64,000 nucleotides of DNA from Primula veris. Its lineage: Eukaryota; Streptophyta; Magnoliopsida; Ericales; Primulaceae. A program made the position numbers and the translations under genes. Below the pieces are notes generated by a model that was given only the letters and a program-made list of their open reading frames with translations, did no database searches and was not told the DNA's origin. Positions 38,079-50,236 of this stretch are shown here, piece by piece. Position 1 is the first letter of the stretch. The number at the start of each line of letters is the position of its first letter. Where the stretch lies: positions 35,980,795 to 36,044,794 of the forward strand of contig OY821740.1 in assembly GCA_963682055.1 (NCBI GenBank). Direction: 5' to 3'.

Positions 38079-38339
38079 TATATTATGTGAACATGAATGG
38101 ATGTAAGTGTAGTTACGAAAGAATAAAATGGTTAAGACGAGTCATGCAGGTGGCAAGTGGTTGTTGGTAGAATGGGGATTTGTGGATTAGGTGATAAAGA
38201 AAGAGAGTGACATAAAAAAAGAGAAATTTATATTCAGTAATTAGTTGTAACTTGTAATAGAAAAAAAAGAGAGTGAGATATAAATAAAATAAATTAAGAG
38301 AGAATACTTTATGAGACGCGTGGTTTTAGCGTCAGGTGC

Positions 38340-38869
38340 TAGGGGTGGGTATGGTTTGATCCGGTTCGGTTTTGGGTAAACCGAAACTAAAATCGAAATT
38401 TTAATCGGTTCGGTTTTCATATTTTTAGAATAGAAACCGGACCGGACCAAAACCATTCGGTTCGATTTCGGTCCAGTTAACGGTTTCGGTTCGGTTCAGG
38501 CTTGTGTTTTGGTTCAATGGTTTCGGTTTATACTTGGGACTTATATATTTTTTTCCATTTAAACAAGATAAATACTTTATAATATTTTTAAAAATCACAT
38601 TTGAATAAGTAATAACATTCGAGTTTGCATATAATATATGGTATAGTAATATTATATAGTACAACTAAATTAATTATCTACTATATACATACTCATATAA
38701 GATCGGTTTTAAATTCGGTTAGGTTTTACATTTCGGTTTTCGGTTTATTTTCAGAGAACCGAAATCAAACCGAATTATGGTACCGGTTCCGGTTCGGTTC
38801 ACTACATTGTTAATTTAAAACCGAACCGATCGCTTCGGTCCGGTTTTTCGTTACTTTTGCCCATCCCTA
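38340..38869. mobile_element. hAT-like fold-back MITE rich in GGTTCGGTTT units
   Basis: Ends TAGGGGTGGG and (inverted) TAGGGATGGGCAAAAG form the TIR. The 8-bp flanks TCAGGTGC and GTAGGTGT agree at 5 of 8 positions. The 530-bp interior has dense degenerate CGGTT/AACCG motifs in both orientations around an AT-rich centre. It has the same design as the elements at 31663 and 61397. Confidence 0.6.
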
Positions 38870-39122
38870 GTAGGTGTGAATCATCTAACTGGTTTTTTAT
38901 TTTAATTTTAATTAAAAGTCTAATTTTATTGAAATTAAAAACATAAAATGGCATTTTCTTTTCTAATTTTGTTTCTACTTAGCTACCTTTGTTAACCGAA
39001 TTGAGACCAAAACCTTGATCCGACATGGGTATATTGGATCGAAACTCTGCCAATGAATTGTTTCCAAAATTAAAATCTAAAATTTGATCTGAGAATTGAT
39101 CTGAAATACGAACACTAGAAAG

Positions 39123-40133
39123 TGTTGGATTTTAATGTATCGAAAAGAAATAAACAAAAGAACAAGGGCTAAAAGAAAATAAACAATTTTATTTTACAGA
39201 AAGGAATAAAACTCGATTACAAATTCCGACTCGTACATAATATAAATTGCAATCATTAAAATTCCAGACAGATTTAATATATATATTATTAAACTGCTGG
39301 ACTAAATTGTAATTAACCGAAACTGATAGACAGAGTAGTATAAAAATTAAACTGTTGGACTGTTTGGCAATTAAATGAAAATATCAGACAGAATAGTATA
39401 ATTACTAAACTACTGGACTGTTTCTGTAAATAAAAGAAAATACAGTACTCGAAATGAAATTACAGAACAGAAAATTACAGAAAAGAAAAGACTGAAAAAT
39501 AAATACATAAATGTAAATAGTACTGAAAATTAAATTGCAGATGTAAACAGTACTGGAAAGTAATATCAGTAATTAAATAGGATTAAAATGAAAATAAAGG
39601 GGAAAAAACGAGCCAACTGCAAGCAGTTTCGCTTAAACGATATTTTTCCAAACAACTTTCTGTTTCTGGTTGTAGGGGACTTCGTTCCCAATGTACAACG
39701 TCTGTCACAGAGTGGCTCGTATGAAAACGGTATCGAACCACATGTCGAGCTGTTGGTACTGCGATTCTCTCTCTAATATGCGTATGCAAAAGATATGTGA
39801 ATCTTATGTTGATGTGTGAGGGGTTAGGCAGCTTTTTATAGGCTATAAAGAGACCGCAACCATAAATTTGATCAATGTGGGATTAAAAACTCTATGTATT
39901 CCCAATTCTCCAACAAACTTGCAACAACTTTTGCACCAACTTTAAAGTCAACTTACATTCACACTGACTCATCGTTTATGTCAAGTGTTTATATAGTTAC
40001 CAAGCTTGTCTTACAACCATTTTAAATAAATTGAGAACGGTATAAAGTCTAGTGCCAAGCACTTATTATTTTAGCTTAAAAGTCGGTCATTGATCACTTT
40101 GAGAACACTCATGTAAAACCATGTTTTCCAACA
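39123..40133 (-). mobile_element. Solo LTR of a retrotransposon
   Basis: The 1011-bp segment begins TGTTGGA and ends TCCAACA. It is flanked by a perfect 5-bp duplication GAAAG (39118-39122 and 40134-40138). Read on the minus strand it has a TATA box, CTATAAAAAG, near 39835, so the parent element ran leftwards. There is no primer-binding site, coding region or second LTR, which fits recombination between the two LTRs of a full element. Confidence 0.85.
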
Positions 40134-40157
40134 GAAAGTTAAGTAGTAGTTTATAAA

Positions 40158-41387
40158 TGTTGAACCATGGGGTTCAATAATTGATTTTGATTATAACGTT
40201 GATTATGTTTTTAATGATTTTACGATTTCTCAATTTCGATGATATAATGCTTGTTTTTTCCAAAAAGAGAATTTGTAAATTGCAGAATGCCAGAAAGATA
40301 GAGCACGGAAAAACGAAGCCACAGGTTCAAGCGGAACCAGAATCGGAGCTAAAACGAATGAGTTATGAGCTTTCGAAGAAAACCGAAAAACTGCCAGAAG
40401 AACAGACGACCGATCGACTGGACAAAAACGACCGATCATTTTTTTTCCGAATTCTTCCAGTGAGCAGGTCGAAAAAACGACCGATCGTTTTTTCAGAAAC
40501 GACCGATCGACTGTAGAAAACGACTGATCGTTTTCTGCAGTTTACGAAAATAGCTTTTCAGCTTATTCTGGAAAATAGCTGTTAAAACCCTCAACCACTG
40601 CCAACGGTCATAATCTAGAAAAACAGACTGTTTGGCATATATAACCATCCAAATCTCTCTTTCTATACTCACCAATTACACTATCAATTATCCTAAAACC
40701 TCTCTCAATTAAAAACCCTAATATCACCATTTTGGTGTATATATATTCGAGAAAGAGGAAAATCAAAGAGAAAGAGATTCAAGTTCGATCATCATCAAAC
40801 AACTCACCAATTAGCTTTTTAAGAAGCAATTAGAATAGTGAGTGTAGTTACGTTTTGTAACAAAAAATGTATCGAGTGTTTTATAAACTCAATTGTGAGC
40901 GAGTGAACGGGTAGAGGCTTTGTAAGCAAGTGAAGCTTAAAAGCTCTAGGTTTTTTCATTCGGGTATTCATAAATTGAAGGGGAGTCATAGACTCGTAGA
41001 CGTGTTCTCTTACACTTGTATCAAGAGTAGGAACCTCGGTTAGAGGGTGAGCCAATCGGTCGATTGAGCTCAATAGGGTTTGTAAAATCCGGAAGAAACA
41101 TTTTAGTGAAATACTCGGTAGTACCGAGGAGAGGACGTAGGCGCGTTTGCTGAACCTCTATAAATCACGGTGTCATTTTCTTCCCTTGCTTTTACTTTCC
41201 GCAACTTATATTCTTGCGTATTTATTGGTTGCGTTTAGTTATCTTAGCAATTTATTAACTCTTGTTAAAACGCTTAAGCTTAGAATTGCATAAGTTGAGT
41301 GGTTAGTTGCATAGAATTTTAATTAGGCGAAAATCGCCATAAACCTTATTCACCCCCCTCTAAGGTTTAGCCACACACGGGCCAACA
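40158..41387 (+). repeat. Left LTR of the TR-GAG element
   Basis: 1230 bp. It holds five copies of a GACCGATCG-type motif (40408-40530), a TATA box TATATAA at 40638-40644 that probably starts the transcript, and the TG...CA ends. One motif copy is degraded compared with the right LTR (GACTGATCG). Confidence 0.92.
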
Positions 41388-41389
41388 AT

Positions 41390-41401
41390 TGGTATCAGAG
41401 C
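41390..41401 (+). other. Primer-binding site, initiator-Met tRNA
   Basis: TGGTATCAGAGC two bases after the left LTR is the standard site complementary to the 3' end of plant initiator tRNA-Met, used to prime minus-strand synthesis. Confidence 0.92.
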
Positions 41402-41449
41402 CGAGACTCTTGCATATAGGAATCTAACGATTTAAGAGTTAAGATCCCG

Positions 41450-43683
41450 ATGGCTAATTTGTATAATTTCGCATCCGGCATAGCTTCATCACCCAATACT
41501 CCACCATATTTTGATGGAATAAATTTTTCATATTGGAAGGATAGGATGAGCATGTTTTTACAAAGTTATAATGTTAGACTTTGGATGACCATAAAAGTAG
41601 GATATTCCGCACCTACATCCGAGAATAGCGAGAACCCAATCCCCGTAGAGGACCTAGATAACGCTCAACTAGAAGCCTACTCTACGAACGCCAAAGCGAT
41701 GTACGCTATTGTTTGTGCCGTTTCTCCTAACGAGTACAACAAAATTTCCGCTGTAAAACCGCTAAGGGTATGTGGGATAAGCTAGTAGTAATGCATGAAG
41801 GGACTAACCAAGTTAAGGATTGCAAACTCCAACTATTAGTTCATGACTACGAGCTTTTTAAAATGAGCGAGGGTGAAACTATTTCCGATATGCTTGCTAG
41901 ATTTACTACTATTACTAACGGATTAACATCTCTTGGTAAGCATTTATCTTGTAAGGAAATGGTCTCAAAGGTGATTCGGAGCTTACCGAAAGAATGGGAA
42001 CCAAAGATCACCGCAATTCAAGAGGCGCACGACATGAATACATACACTCTTGATGCATTGACGGGTTCACTCATTATTCACGAGATCACCCTCAATAGTC
42101 ACAAGCCAATCTCGAAAAAGAAGGAGATAGCTTTCAAAGGAACAACTTGTGATGAAAGCGATGAGCTATCCAATGACGACAAAAATTCAATGCAAATCAT
42201 TCGAATCGTCAAGGAAGTCCTAAAGCTAAAGGACCAACGCAAACATAAAGGTAAATCGTCAAATAATTCAATTTATTCTAACGATTTTGTTTGCTATACA
42301 TGTGGCAAGGAAGGACACATGGCGAGAGATTGCCTAAAGAATCGCAAGAGCAAAGCCAAGAAGAAGATATTCGATTCAAGCTCTAGCGATAGCTCCGACC
42401 AAGATGAAGTCGCGCACCTTGGTTGCTATATGGCCATGGAAGACAACAATGAGCCTAACCAATCGTCTTCAAGCGAAAGTGACCACTCAAGCAATAGTGA
42501 CAACGATGAGGTAAAAGAATTTTCCCATGATGAATTAATTCATATGTGTGGAATTTATTCCGAAAAAGTTCCTAAGCTTGTAGAGAAGGTCAAATCTCTT
42601 AAAAAGATAAATTCTTCTCTCAATGAAGAAATAAGATCTTTAAAAAGAGATAAAATTGAAAATGAGTCTATTCCAACATCCTCATTCTCTTTACTTGATA
42701 TAGATGACGAAAATGAAGACTTGAAAGACAAAAACAATGATCTCGTCATTCATAATAAGTCTTTACAAACCGAGATCAATTTTCTTAAAAATGAAGTCTC
42801 TAGACTTACTAAAACTCTTTCAAAACCATCTTCTTTAGATTGTGATATATTAGAAAATTTTGAAGAGTTAAAGGATGCTTTCGATAAAGTTAAAAGCAAA
42901 AACAAGGTTTTGAGTTCTCATGCTTTTAGCTTAAATGACAAGGTCAAGGTTTTAGAAACCGAGAATGAATCGTTGAAAACTAAAAACAACGATCTTGTCA
43001 TTTCCATTGAAAAACTTAATTTAACAATTTCAAAGTTTTCTAAAGGTAAAACCGTTTTAAATAACATTTTGAGTTTTCAAAAAGATTTCAATGATAAGAG
43101 CGGTATAGGTTTTGATTTCATTGGTTCTACTTCTAACAAACCCCGCTTCGTTAAAGCCTCTAATATTTTTACAACTCCTATTCCACCTAAACAAGAGGTT
43201 GTTTTTCCTAAAAGGAGTACTTCCAAGATTTTTCAAAAATCTTTTAATAATAGGAATGGTTTAGGTTTTCAAACGAAATTGGATACTCCGAAAACCCTTT
43301 CTAGAACTTCGTATAACTCTCGTTATACTAAAAAATCTAGGCATTGCATTCATTGTAGTAGAAGTGAGCATAATTCTTCTAAATGCCCAAATCGCTTTCA
43401 TGTTAGTAGAAGCGATTTGAAATGGGTAGTAAAGACCCGAGCCACTAACAATGTCGGACCCAAAAGAAATTGGGGACCAAAGGACAAAACTTGTGTTGTA
43501 GGTATCTCCGTTCAAAAGGAGAAAATCAACAAGTGGTTGGCAAAACCGACAAAAGTCGTGGAATTCAAGAAGACCGACTCCACCATCAAGGATGAAGTGC
43601 CGTTGATCGACAAAGGTGGAAGGCATACCAACAAGTGGTACCACCTATTTGGAATCGGCAACGCTCAATACAAATGCCATTAG
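41450..43683 (+). pseudogene. gag-like gene of the TR-GAG element, one frameshift
   Basis: An N-terminal Copia-type gag region (begins MANLYNF; PPYFDGINFSYWKDRM) reads to about 41750. There the frame changes by what looks like a single missing base, and the second frame runs to 43683. The second part contains the retrotransposon gag core, a CCHC zinc knuckle at 42292-42333 (CYTCGKEGHMARDC), an acidic/Ser-rich stretch, a long Lys/Glu/Asn-rich coiled-coil region (about 42540-43050) and a second CCHC knuckle near 43345 (CIHCSRSEHNSSKC). The reading frame then ends where a protease would normally begin. The role would be particle formation and RNA packaging. The frameshift could be decay or a consensus error. 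Confidence 0.85.
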
Positions 43684-43944
43684 CGAGCGGACTCGACATC
43701 ACATATTCGGTATACTCTAATCTATTATTTACATATATGTGATTAGTTGGGTAATATGCATCATACTATCATTTTTCATGTTTTGGTTTTTCTTTAAAAA
43801 CCCTCCACATAACCCCAAAGTTTTTATTTTATTGCATTTTGATAATGGCAAAGGGGGAGAAAAATGATATTTAGAGTAATGCGTTTTCTTAAAATGGAGG
43901 AGACATATTTATATTTGTAAAATCATCATTAGTTTGTCATAATC

Positions 43945-43958
43945 AAAATGGGGGAGAT
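43945..43958 (+). other. Polypurine tract of the TR-GAG element
   Basis: AAAATGGGGGAGAT directly precedes the right LTR, where plus-strand priming is expected. A similar purine stretch (AAAGGGGGAGAAAAATG) lies about 100 bp upstream at 43850. Confidence 0.8.
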
Positions 43959-45190
43959 TGTTGAACCATGGGTTTCAATAATTGATTTTGATTATAACGT
44001 TGATTATGTTTTTAATGATTTTACGATTTCTCAATTTCGATGATATAATGCTTGTTTTTTCCAAAAAGAGAATTTGTAAATTGCAAAACGCCAGAAAGAT
44101 AGAGCACGGAAAAACGAAGTCACAGGTTCAAGCGGAACCAGAATCGGAGCTAAAACGAAGGAGTTATGAGCTTTCGAAGAAAACCGAAAAACTGCCAGAA
44201 GAACAGACGACCGATCGACTGGACAAAAACGACCGATCGTTTTTTTTCCCGAATTCTTCCAGTGAGCAGGTCGAAAAAACGACCGATCGTTTTTTCAGAA
44301 ACGACCGATCGTTTTCTGGAAAACGACCGATCGTTTTCTGCAGTTTACGAAAACAGCTTTTCAGCTTATTCTGGAAAATAGCTGTTAAAACCCTCAACCA
44401 CTGCCAACGGTTATAATCCAGAAAAACAGACTGTTTGGCATATATAACCATCCAAATCTCTCTTTCTATACTCACCAATTACACTATCAATTATCCTAAA
44501 ACCTCTCTCAATTAAAAACCCTAATATCACCATTTTGGTGTATATATATTCGAGAAAGAGGAAAATCAAAGAGAAAGAGATTCAAGCTCGATCATCATCA
44601 AACAACTCACCAATTAGCTTTTTAAGAAGCAATTAGAATAGTGAGTGTAGTTACGTTTTGTAACAAAAATTGTATCGAGTGTTTTATAAACTCAATTGTG
44701 AGCGAGTGAACGGGTAGAGGCTTTGTAAGCAAGTGAAGCTTAAAAGCTCTAGGTTTTTTCATTCGGGCACTCATAAATTGAGTGGGAGTCGTAGACTCGT
44801 AGACGTGTTCTCTTGCACTTGTATCAAGAGTAGGAACCTCGGGTAGAGGGTGAGCCAATCGGTCGATTGAGCTCAATAGGGTTTGTAAAATCCGGAAGAA
44901 ACATTTTAGTGAAATACTCGGTAGTACCGAGGAGAGGACGTAGGCGCGTTTGCCGAACCTCTATAAATCACGGTGTCATTTTCTTCCCTTGCTTTTACTT
45001 TCCGCAACTTATATTCTTGCGTATTTATTGGTTGCGTTTAGTTATCTTGGCAATTTATTAACTCTTGTTAAAACGCTTAAGCTTAGAATTGCATAAGTTG
45101 GGTGGTTAGTTGCATAGAATTTTAATTAGGCGAAAATCGCCATAAACCTTATTCACCCCCCTCTAAGGTTTAGCCGCACACGGGCCAACA
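43959..45190 (+). repeat. Right LTR of the TR-GAG element
   Basis: 1232 bp, colinear with the left LTR. Its five GACCGATCG motifs (about 44208-44330) are better preserved, three followed by TTTT. It is directly followed by the target duplication ATAAA. Confidence 0.92.
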
Positions 45191-45245
45191 ATAAAATTCC
45201 CGCACTATAAATTAATATGTATAATGTGTACGCCATATGCCTTAA

Positions 45246-46414
45246 GAGCATGTTTATCGGGGTGGGTTGCGGTGGGCGGAACAGCAAATCCATCTGTGTC
45301 ACGTTTATCGGAGTGTTGACAGTGATATCATATCGTCTCCCTCTCTCTCTTCTGAATTTGGAGTTTGCTTATCCATTTGGTCTGTGTTGGCTCCATGTGT
45401 TTAATTGCAGGGTTGTTCCCTGTATTATTTACAAACCAGTCATGTAGTTTTAAATGTATTAAAAAAAAATATGACCGTTAATAATTACAAAATGGTCGAT
45501 GTAGTTTCAAAATAATTACAAAACAGTCTCCATAACGGTAATAAACGGGTACTTTGACTTTCTTTTGATCCTCGAATTTTTTTAACTTATAAAATAGTAC
45601 TTATAACGGCTAGTTTTTTGTCCTTAAAAAATTTTAAATTACAAAATAGTCCAATTTAATTCCTATATAAACCCGCACTCTACTATCATTCAAAACATAC
45701 CATTTCAAAAACACTTTCTCTATCTCAAATATATCATTCTATATATCATATAATTCAAACACTTTCTATCCGAAATACAAATGGATCTAATCCGATTCTT
45801 CTCATCTTTATCTGATTACTCGTCTGATTCTGATGATGCCAATTTCGCAACGATGAATAAAAAATTTATCGCCGACGACCTAATGTTTTTACCTATTCTT
45901 ATTGCTTTCAAACATGAAATAATTTCATAACAACGTCCGAAATAAAAATGAGTTGAGAGGCCTCGATTAATTTTGGAATGAGAAGCTAAACTCCGAAGGA
46001 ACTATTTTTTGAAGAACACATGTATCCGGATGAAGTATTGATGTAATTTTTATTTTTTATTTGATGTAATTTTTATTTTCAGTTGATTTACTTTTTATTT
46101 TTACTTGATGTAATTTTTATTTTTAATTGAAATATTCTTTTATTAATTAATGAAATGAATGTTTAATTTTATTTATTTAAATTTATACTTTTTAGTTGTC
46201 AATTATTTAGTTTGATAACAATTATAACTTAATACTTATTTACAATTATATTCAAAACTGTTAGGACCTCTTTAGCAATTTCAATAACATTCAAAAGTTA
46301 AACCAACAACTTAAACCAACACACCAATAAATTTGATTCGTTGCTCCCCACAAAATAACACCCAAAATTAAAGCTAAAATAACATTATAAACCAACGCAT
46401 GGTTAAACATGGTC
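45246..46414 (+). mobile_element. Decayed non-autonomous PIF/Harbinger-like element
   Basis: The ends GAGCATGTTTATCGGGG and (inverted) GACCATGTTTAACCATG are imperfect inverted repeats. They are flanked by TAA on both sides (45243-45245 and 46415-46417), a Harbinger-type 3-bp target. The interior contains a short N-terminal open frame and then AT-rich tandem pieces with TTGATGTAATTTTTATTTT (46035-46140). It lies 50 bp right of the retrotransposon. Confidence 0.6.
45781..45930 (+). pseudogene. Truncated N-terminal ORF inside the Harbinger-like element
   Basis: A 49-codon frame begins MDLIRFFSSLSDYSSDSDD and ends at a TAA. The Ser/Asp-rich start resembles N termini of plant Harbinger-associated proteins (ALP1/HARBI1-type annotations), from memory. 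No nuclease domain follows, so it is a remnant. Confidence 0.4.
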
Positions 46415-46419
46415 TAAGT

Positions 46420-49260
46420 TTTACCATTTATGTACTATAGATTATAGTTATCATATGGTATTAAAAAGTAATCTACTAACCTATTGTATTTATGAGAATT
46501 TGAGGTGTTAGTTTAAGTGCTTGAAAGTTGAAACCCTGAAATTCTAATCACCTCCGGTCCACCCGTGTTTGAATCTTTACCATCATTTTGTGAATAACAA
46601 TGTTAGTATATTAGAGAAGAAAGGTGGTTAACACCCCAGATTGAGTGTTTTTGTGAATAACCATGTTAGTATATGAGAGAAGAAAGGTGGTTAACACCCC
46701 AGATTGAGTGTAATTATAAGAGGATCACATCGGTATCATCAAAACTTACTTTTTTACAATTTTGATGAGTTAATAGAAAAAGCGTTTTTTCATCGGTCTC
46801 ATTTTGAATTCTTTAAAAATAAATAGAGCAATAAAACTCATCAACTAAAAAGAGTATAAACCTTCTGTTTATAAGATAAAAATATTTTTTTATAATATTT
46901 TACTCTCTCTCTTACAAAATAACAAAGGTTAAATAATAAAATATTATTAAATAATCAATTTAAAAAATAGAATATATATGCTGATATAGTGGTTAAAATG
47001 TTTATGGATTACCAAAATTGAAAAAGTGTGTTTTTCTGCTTATATAATTCGAATTTGAAGAGTTAGATTTGATGAATCTGATGTAATTGCACTAGTTTTT
47101 TTAATTGCTTTTACTAAATCAAACAACAATATATACACAAGCTACTCGATCGTCTATGTTTTTCGTTTCAATTTTTTTAGGTTTAATTGTAGTTTGCGAG
47201 GTTTTAAAATTCCAAAATATCAAAAAAAGTAATAAAGCATACTTTTTAAGCCAAAACAGATATGCTATGTTTTTAACACTCCTACATACGTGCTTCATGG
47301 ACAAAAGGTTGATTTACTATTTTCCAAGAACAGAAGGAAAAAAAAACTCCATACAAGGATAAGATGTTGTCAGCCTCAGCCAGATAAGACAATTTTGCCT
47401 GGTTTTTCAAATATTAACCAAGTAATACTAATAGGATTGCTATCCTCATTATCATGGACATATCCATTACAGGAAAATTATTATTAGTATGTTAAACTAT
47501 AGGTGGTTGAGAAACTTTATATTTAATTACAAACACTAATAATTTACCTATTCAGTTATAACAAATAAAACCAACACACTCTGTTTAACATTTGTTGGAT
47601 TTTTAACGAAAATTTGATCATATTAGATCTTGTGCAAAACTGTCAATTCTCATTCAAATTGGTCACATGATCGCACTTGACCAAAATTTTTTTTAAAAGT
47701 CAAAAGAAGTTAACCTTAATGTTTTGATTGTTTAATTTATTATATCTGAATATATAAGTTATTAATATTATTGGTAGGTGAATATATTTTTTTAACCATC
47801 AATAACGTGAAATAATAAACAATAAATTTGGCATAGATATATAATCCTCCATATATAGCTATGACTTATGGAAATGAGAAATGAGCAACAGCATTAATTA
47901 TAGTCACCGACCCTCATTAATATTCATCGGTGATATATCCCATATTAATTCGTTCAAAAAGAAGCAAAAGTAGTGTGCACCATACCTTATGTGGCGATTT
48001 TCTAAATAAATTCTACGGTATAATAATGTGCACATACTTTCAGATTTTCAATAATTGTTAAAGTAATTAAACACTAGTCGCCTTTCAAAAAAAAAAAAAG
48101 TAAACACTAGTCGTCTCTCGACTGTCTCTTAATTGTTTTGTGAACCTTTAACTTGTTAGATTTTATTACTTGTTCCACGTCCAATTAATATCCTATATAT
48201 TTTTGCTATCATTTGTGGTGTGTAAAAAATAATAGATCAAAATAGCAAATAGTATATAACGTCTTTTGCTTTAGGTGTCTAAACCACTTTATGGGCGTTA
48301 CAACTTAATTAGTTAACCTACATGGGAGAACCCCTTACCCAAAAAAAAAAACCTACATGGAAGAGCTACACAAATAACACAACTACACATTAACTCAAAA
48401 TCATATATAATCTTTCAGCTCAATTTTGAATTGCTACAAACAACCGGGACTCTAAAAAATATAAGTCCGTCCGTTTAATTATACACTTACCACGTTCCAA
48501 AATGGTTTTCGCATATGTCACTGGGCTAATTAGAGTTATTCCTAACGATATTAGACCTGCCATTCAAAGAGTATGTAATTTTAAAGTAACATTTCTAACT
48601 GCCCTCATATAATGAAATTGCAAGCAAAATCTTGTTAATGCACAGGTTCTGAATTGCAATTAATTTAACTTTTTGAGGCAAATATATAGATATGGAATAG
48701 ACTGTTTGGTTAGACTACCCTTTCAAAGGAACATGAAAACGTACTAGAGTAGCTCTCATACAGTCGAAACATAATACTAGCATGGGCAAAATGATAATGA
48801 CAAATGACAATAGAGTCTCATGCATAGATGTAATTGTTGATTATTAAACAAAATTTGGATGGTTTTATGTTTTGTCAATGACAAAGAAAACAATAAAAAC
48901 TGCAATAATACATTTCCCTACCATTTTTTTAAGTTTGTGGACGTTGAATTCCCACTATTATATTTTTCTCTTGGACCACCAAAAAGTTTGCATCAAGGGG
49001 AAATCTTTTTTTTTAATCGGTAATGGGGTACAGATATATCAACTGGATTATTAATCATTATCTTACATTGAATTTTTTCACGTTTAATAATTAATAGTAC
49101 TCTTTGCAATAATTCCATTGCAAAAATTTATTCTCATCACTTTGCACTAGAATGATTTTGAATTTTATCAACTTTTGTAGCATATATTGGACACAAAATC
49201 ATGTCATATCATTATATTTCATGTGATAATAAACGAGGTGATATATTTCTCCCCATAGTT
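46420..49260. other. Gene-free AT-rich stretch
   Basis: No coding similarity is seen. The only clear structure is a two-copy 63-bp tandem repeat at 46586-46712. Confidence 0.5.
46586..46712. repeat. 63-bp tandem duplication
   Basis: TTTTGTGAATAAC starts two copies at 46587 and 46650. Both contain GAGAAGAAAGGTGGTTAACA followed by CCCCAGATTGAGTG. Confidence 0.85.
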
Positions 49261-49268
49261 GCAGTGTT

Positions 49269-49439
49269 CACTACAAAAAAAAAATCATATTGCATACGAA
49301 AAAAGTGACACATTTTACTTTACAACGCCCTAATCGGAGATGCCATGACAAGAAGTTTCTGTTTTACTGACATATTTGGTCATTTAGCAACAGATTTATA
49401 ACAGATTTGACCGCCCAATCGGTACATTTTTTTGTAGCG
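49269..49439. mobile_element. CACTA-type MITE with perfect 3-bp target duplication
   Basis: The left end is CACTACAAAAAAAAAATC. The right end, inverted, is CGCTACAAAAAAATGTACC. GTT flanks both sides (49266-49268 and 49440-49442). It is 171 bp and non-coding. Confidence 0.65.
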
Positions 49440-50236
49440 GTTGTGAGGGGGTTTATTATAAGTAATGTACCAGCTTCACTCGTTGCATTGATAAATCCAT
49501 AACGGTCCAACAAGAGGTGAATCGGGAACAGGAATAACGGTTCTTCGAACAAAGGGTTGTTATAAAGATAGATGTAAAAGGAATAGAGAGGAACTGAAGG
49601 GCAGACGAAATGATGTTATAGGGTTTTGGGTTATCAGTAGACATTCAATTAATTTGTCCTGAAAAGAAAAACGAAGGCTGCAACAACTAAATGAACAATG
49701 GTCAAATGACGTTTACGGTTTTTCTGCCCAGATTTTCTTACAGTTAAGAAAATTTCAAGCGTAAATAGACTTCCTGTTCAGTACTCTATGAACTTTCATA
49801 AATCAAAACAACCATAATCGCTTACGATTTTTAATAACTTCTCCTTTGGATTAGATAATTCCAAAAAAAAAGTTTCATCGGTTATAAACTAAACAGTATA
49901 GCCACAGAGTTAAACTCTATGGATTATATATAAATTTAGGGTCTTGGAAACCTATAAATGTGAACAAGATCAACCTTTCATTCTTTTAAGATAAAAAACT
50001 TAGTTTCATTATTTTAAGATAAAAAACTTAGTTGAACTTTAACATATACATTACATTTGAAGAGTTGATATGACTCCTCTTTGAGGAGTATTTTAACTTT
50101 CTACTTTAGTAACTGGTGAGAAAACAAGAGAATTCAATGTCAATAACATACTAACATGTGATGCAAACATACATGCTCATAGATTTCCTTGAGTAAGTTC
50201 AAGGTTTAAAAAGTAATTATCATAGTCCTAAACAAG

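Larger units (their letters stand above)
40158..45190 (+). mobile_element. Gag-only LTR retrotransposon (TR-GAG type, Copia-like), complete ends
   Basis: Two LTRs (40158-41387 and 43959-45190) begin TGTTGAACC and end GGCCAACA. The flanking duplication ATAAA is perfect (40153-40157 and 45191-45195). An initiator-Met-tRNA primer site follows the left LTR and a purine tract precedes the right one. The 2.6-kb interior encodes only a gag-like protein; no protease, integrase, reverse transcriptase or RNase H sequence is present. It would depend on an autonomous relative for movement. By eye the LTRs differ at roughly 30 of 1230 positions (2-3%), so the insertion is fairly young. Confidence 0.92.
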
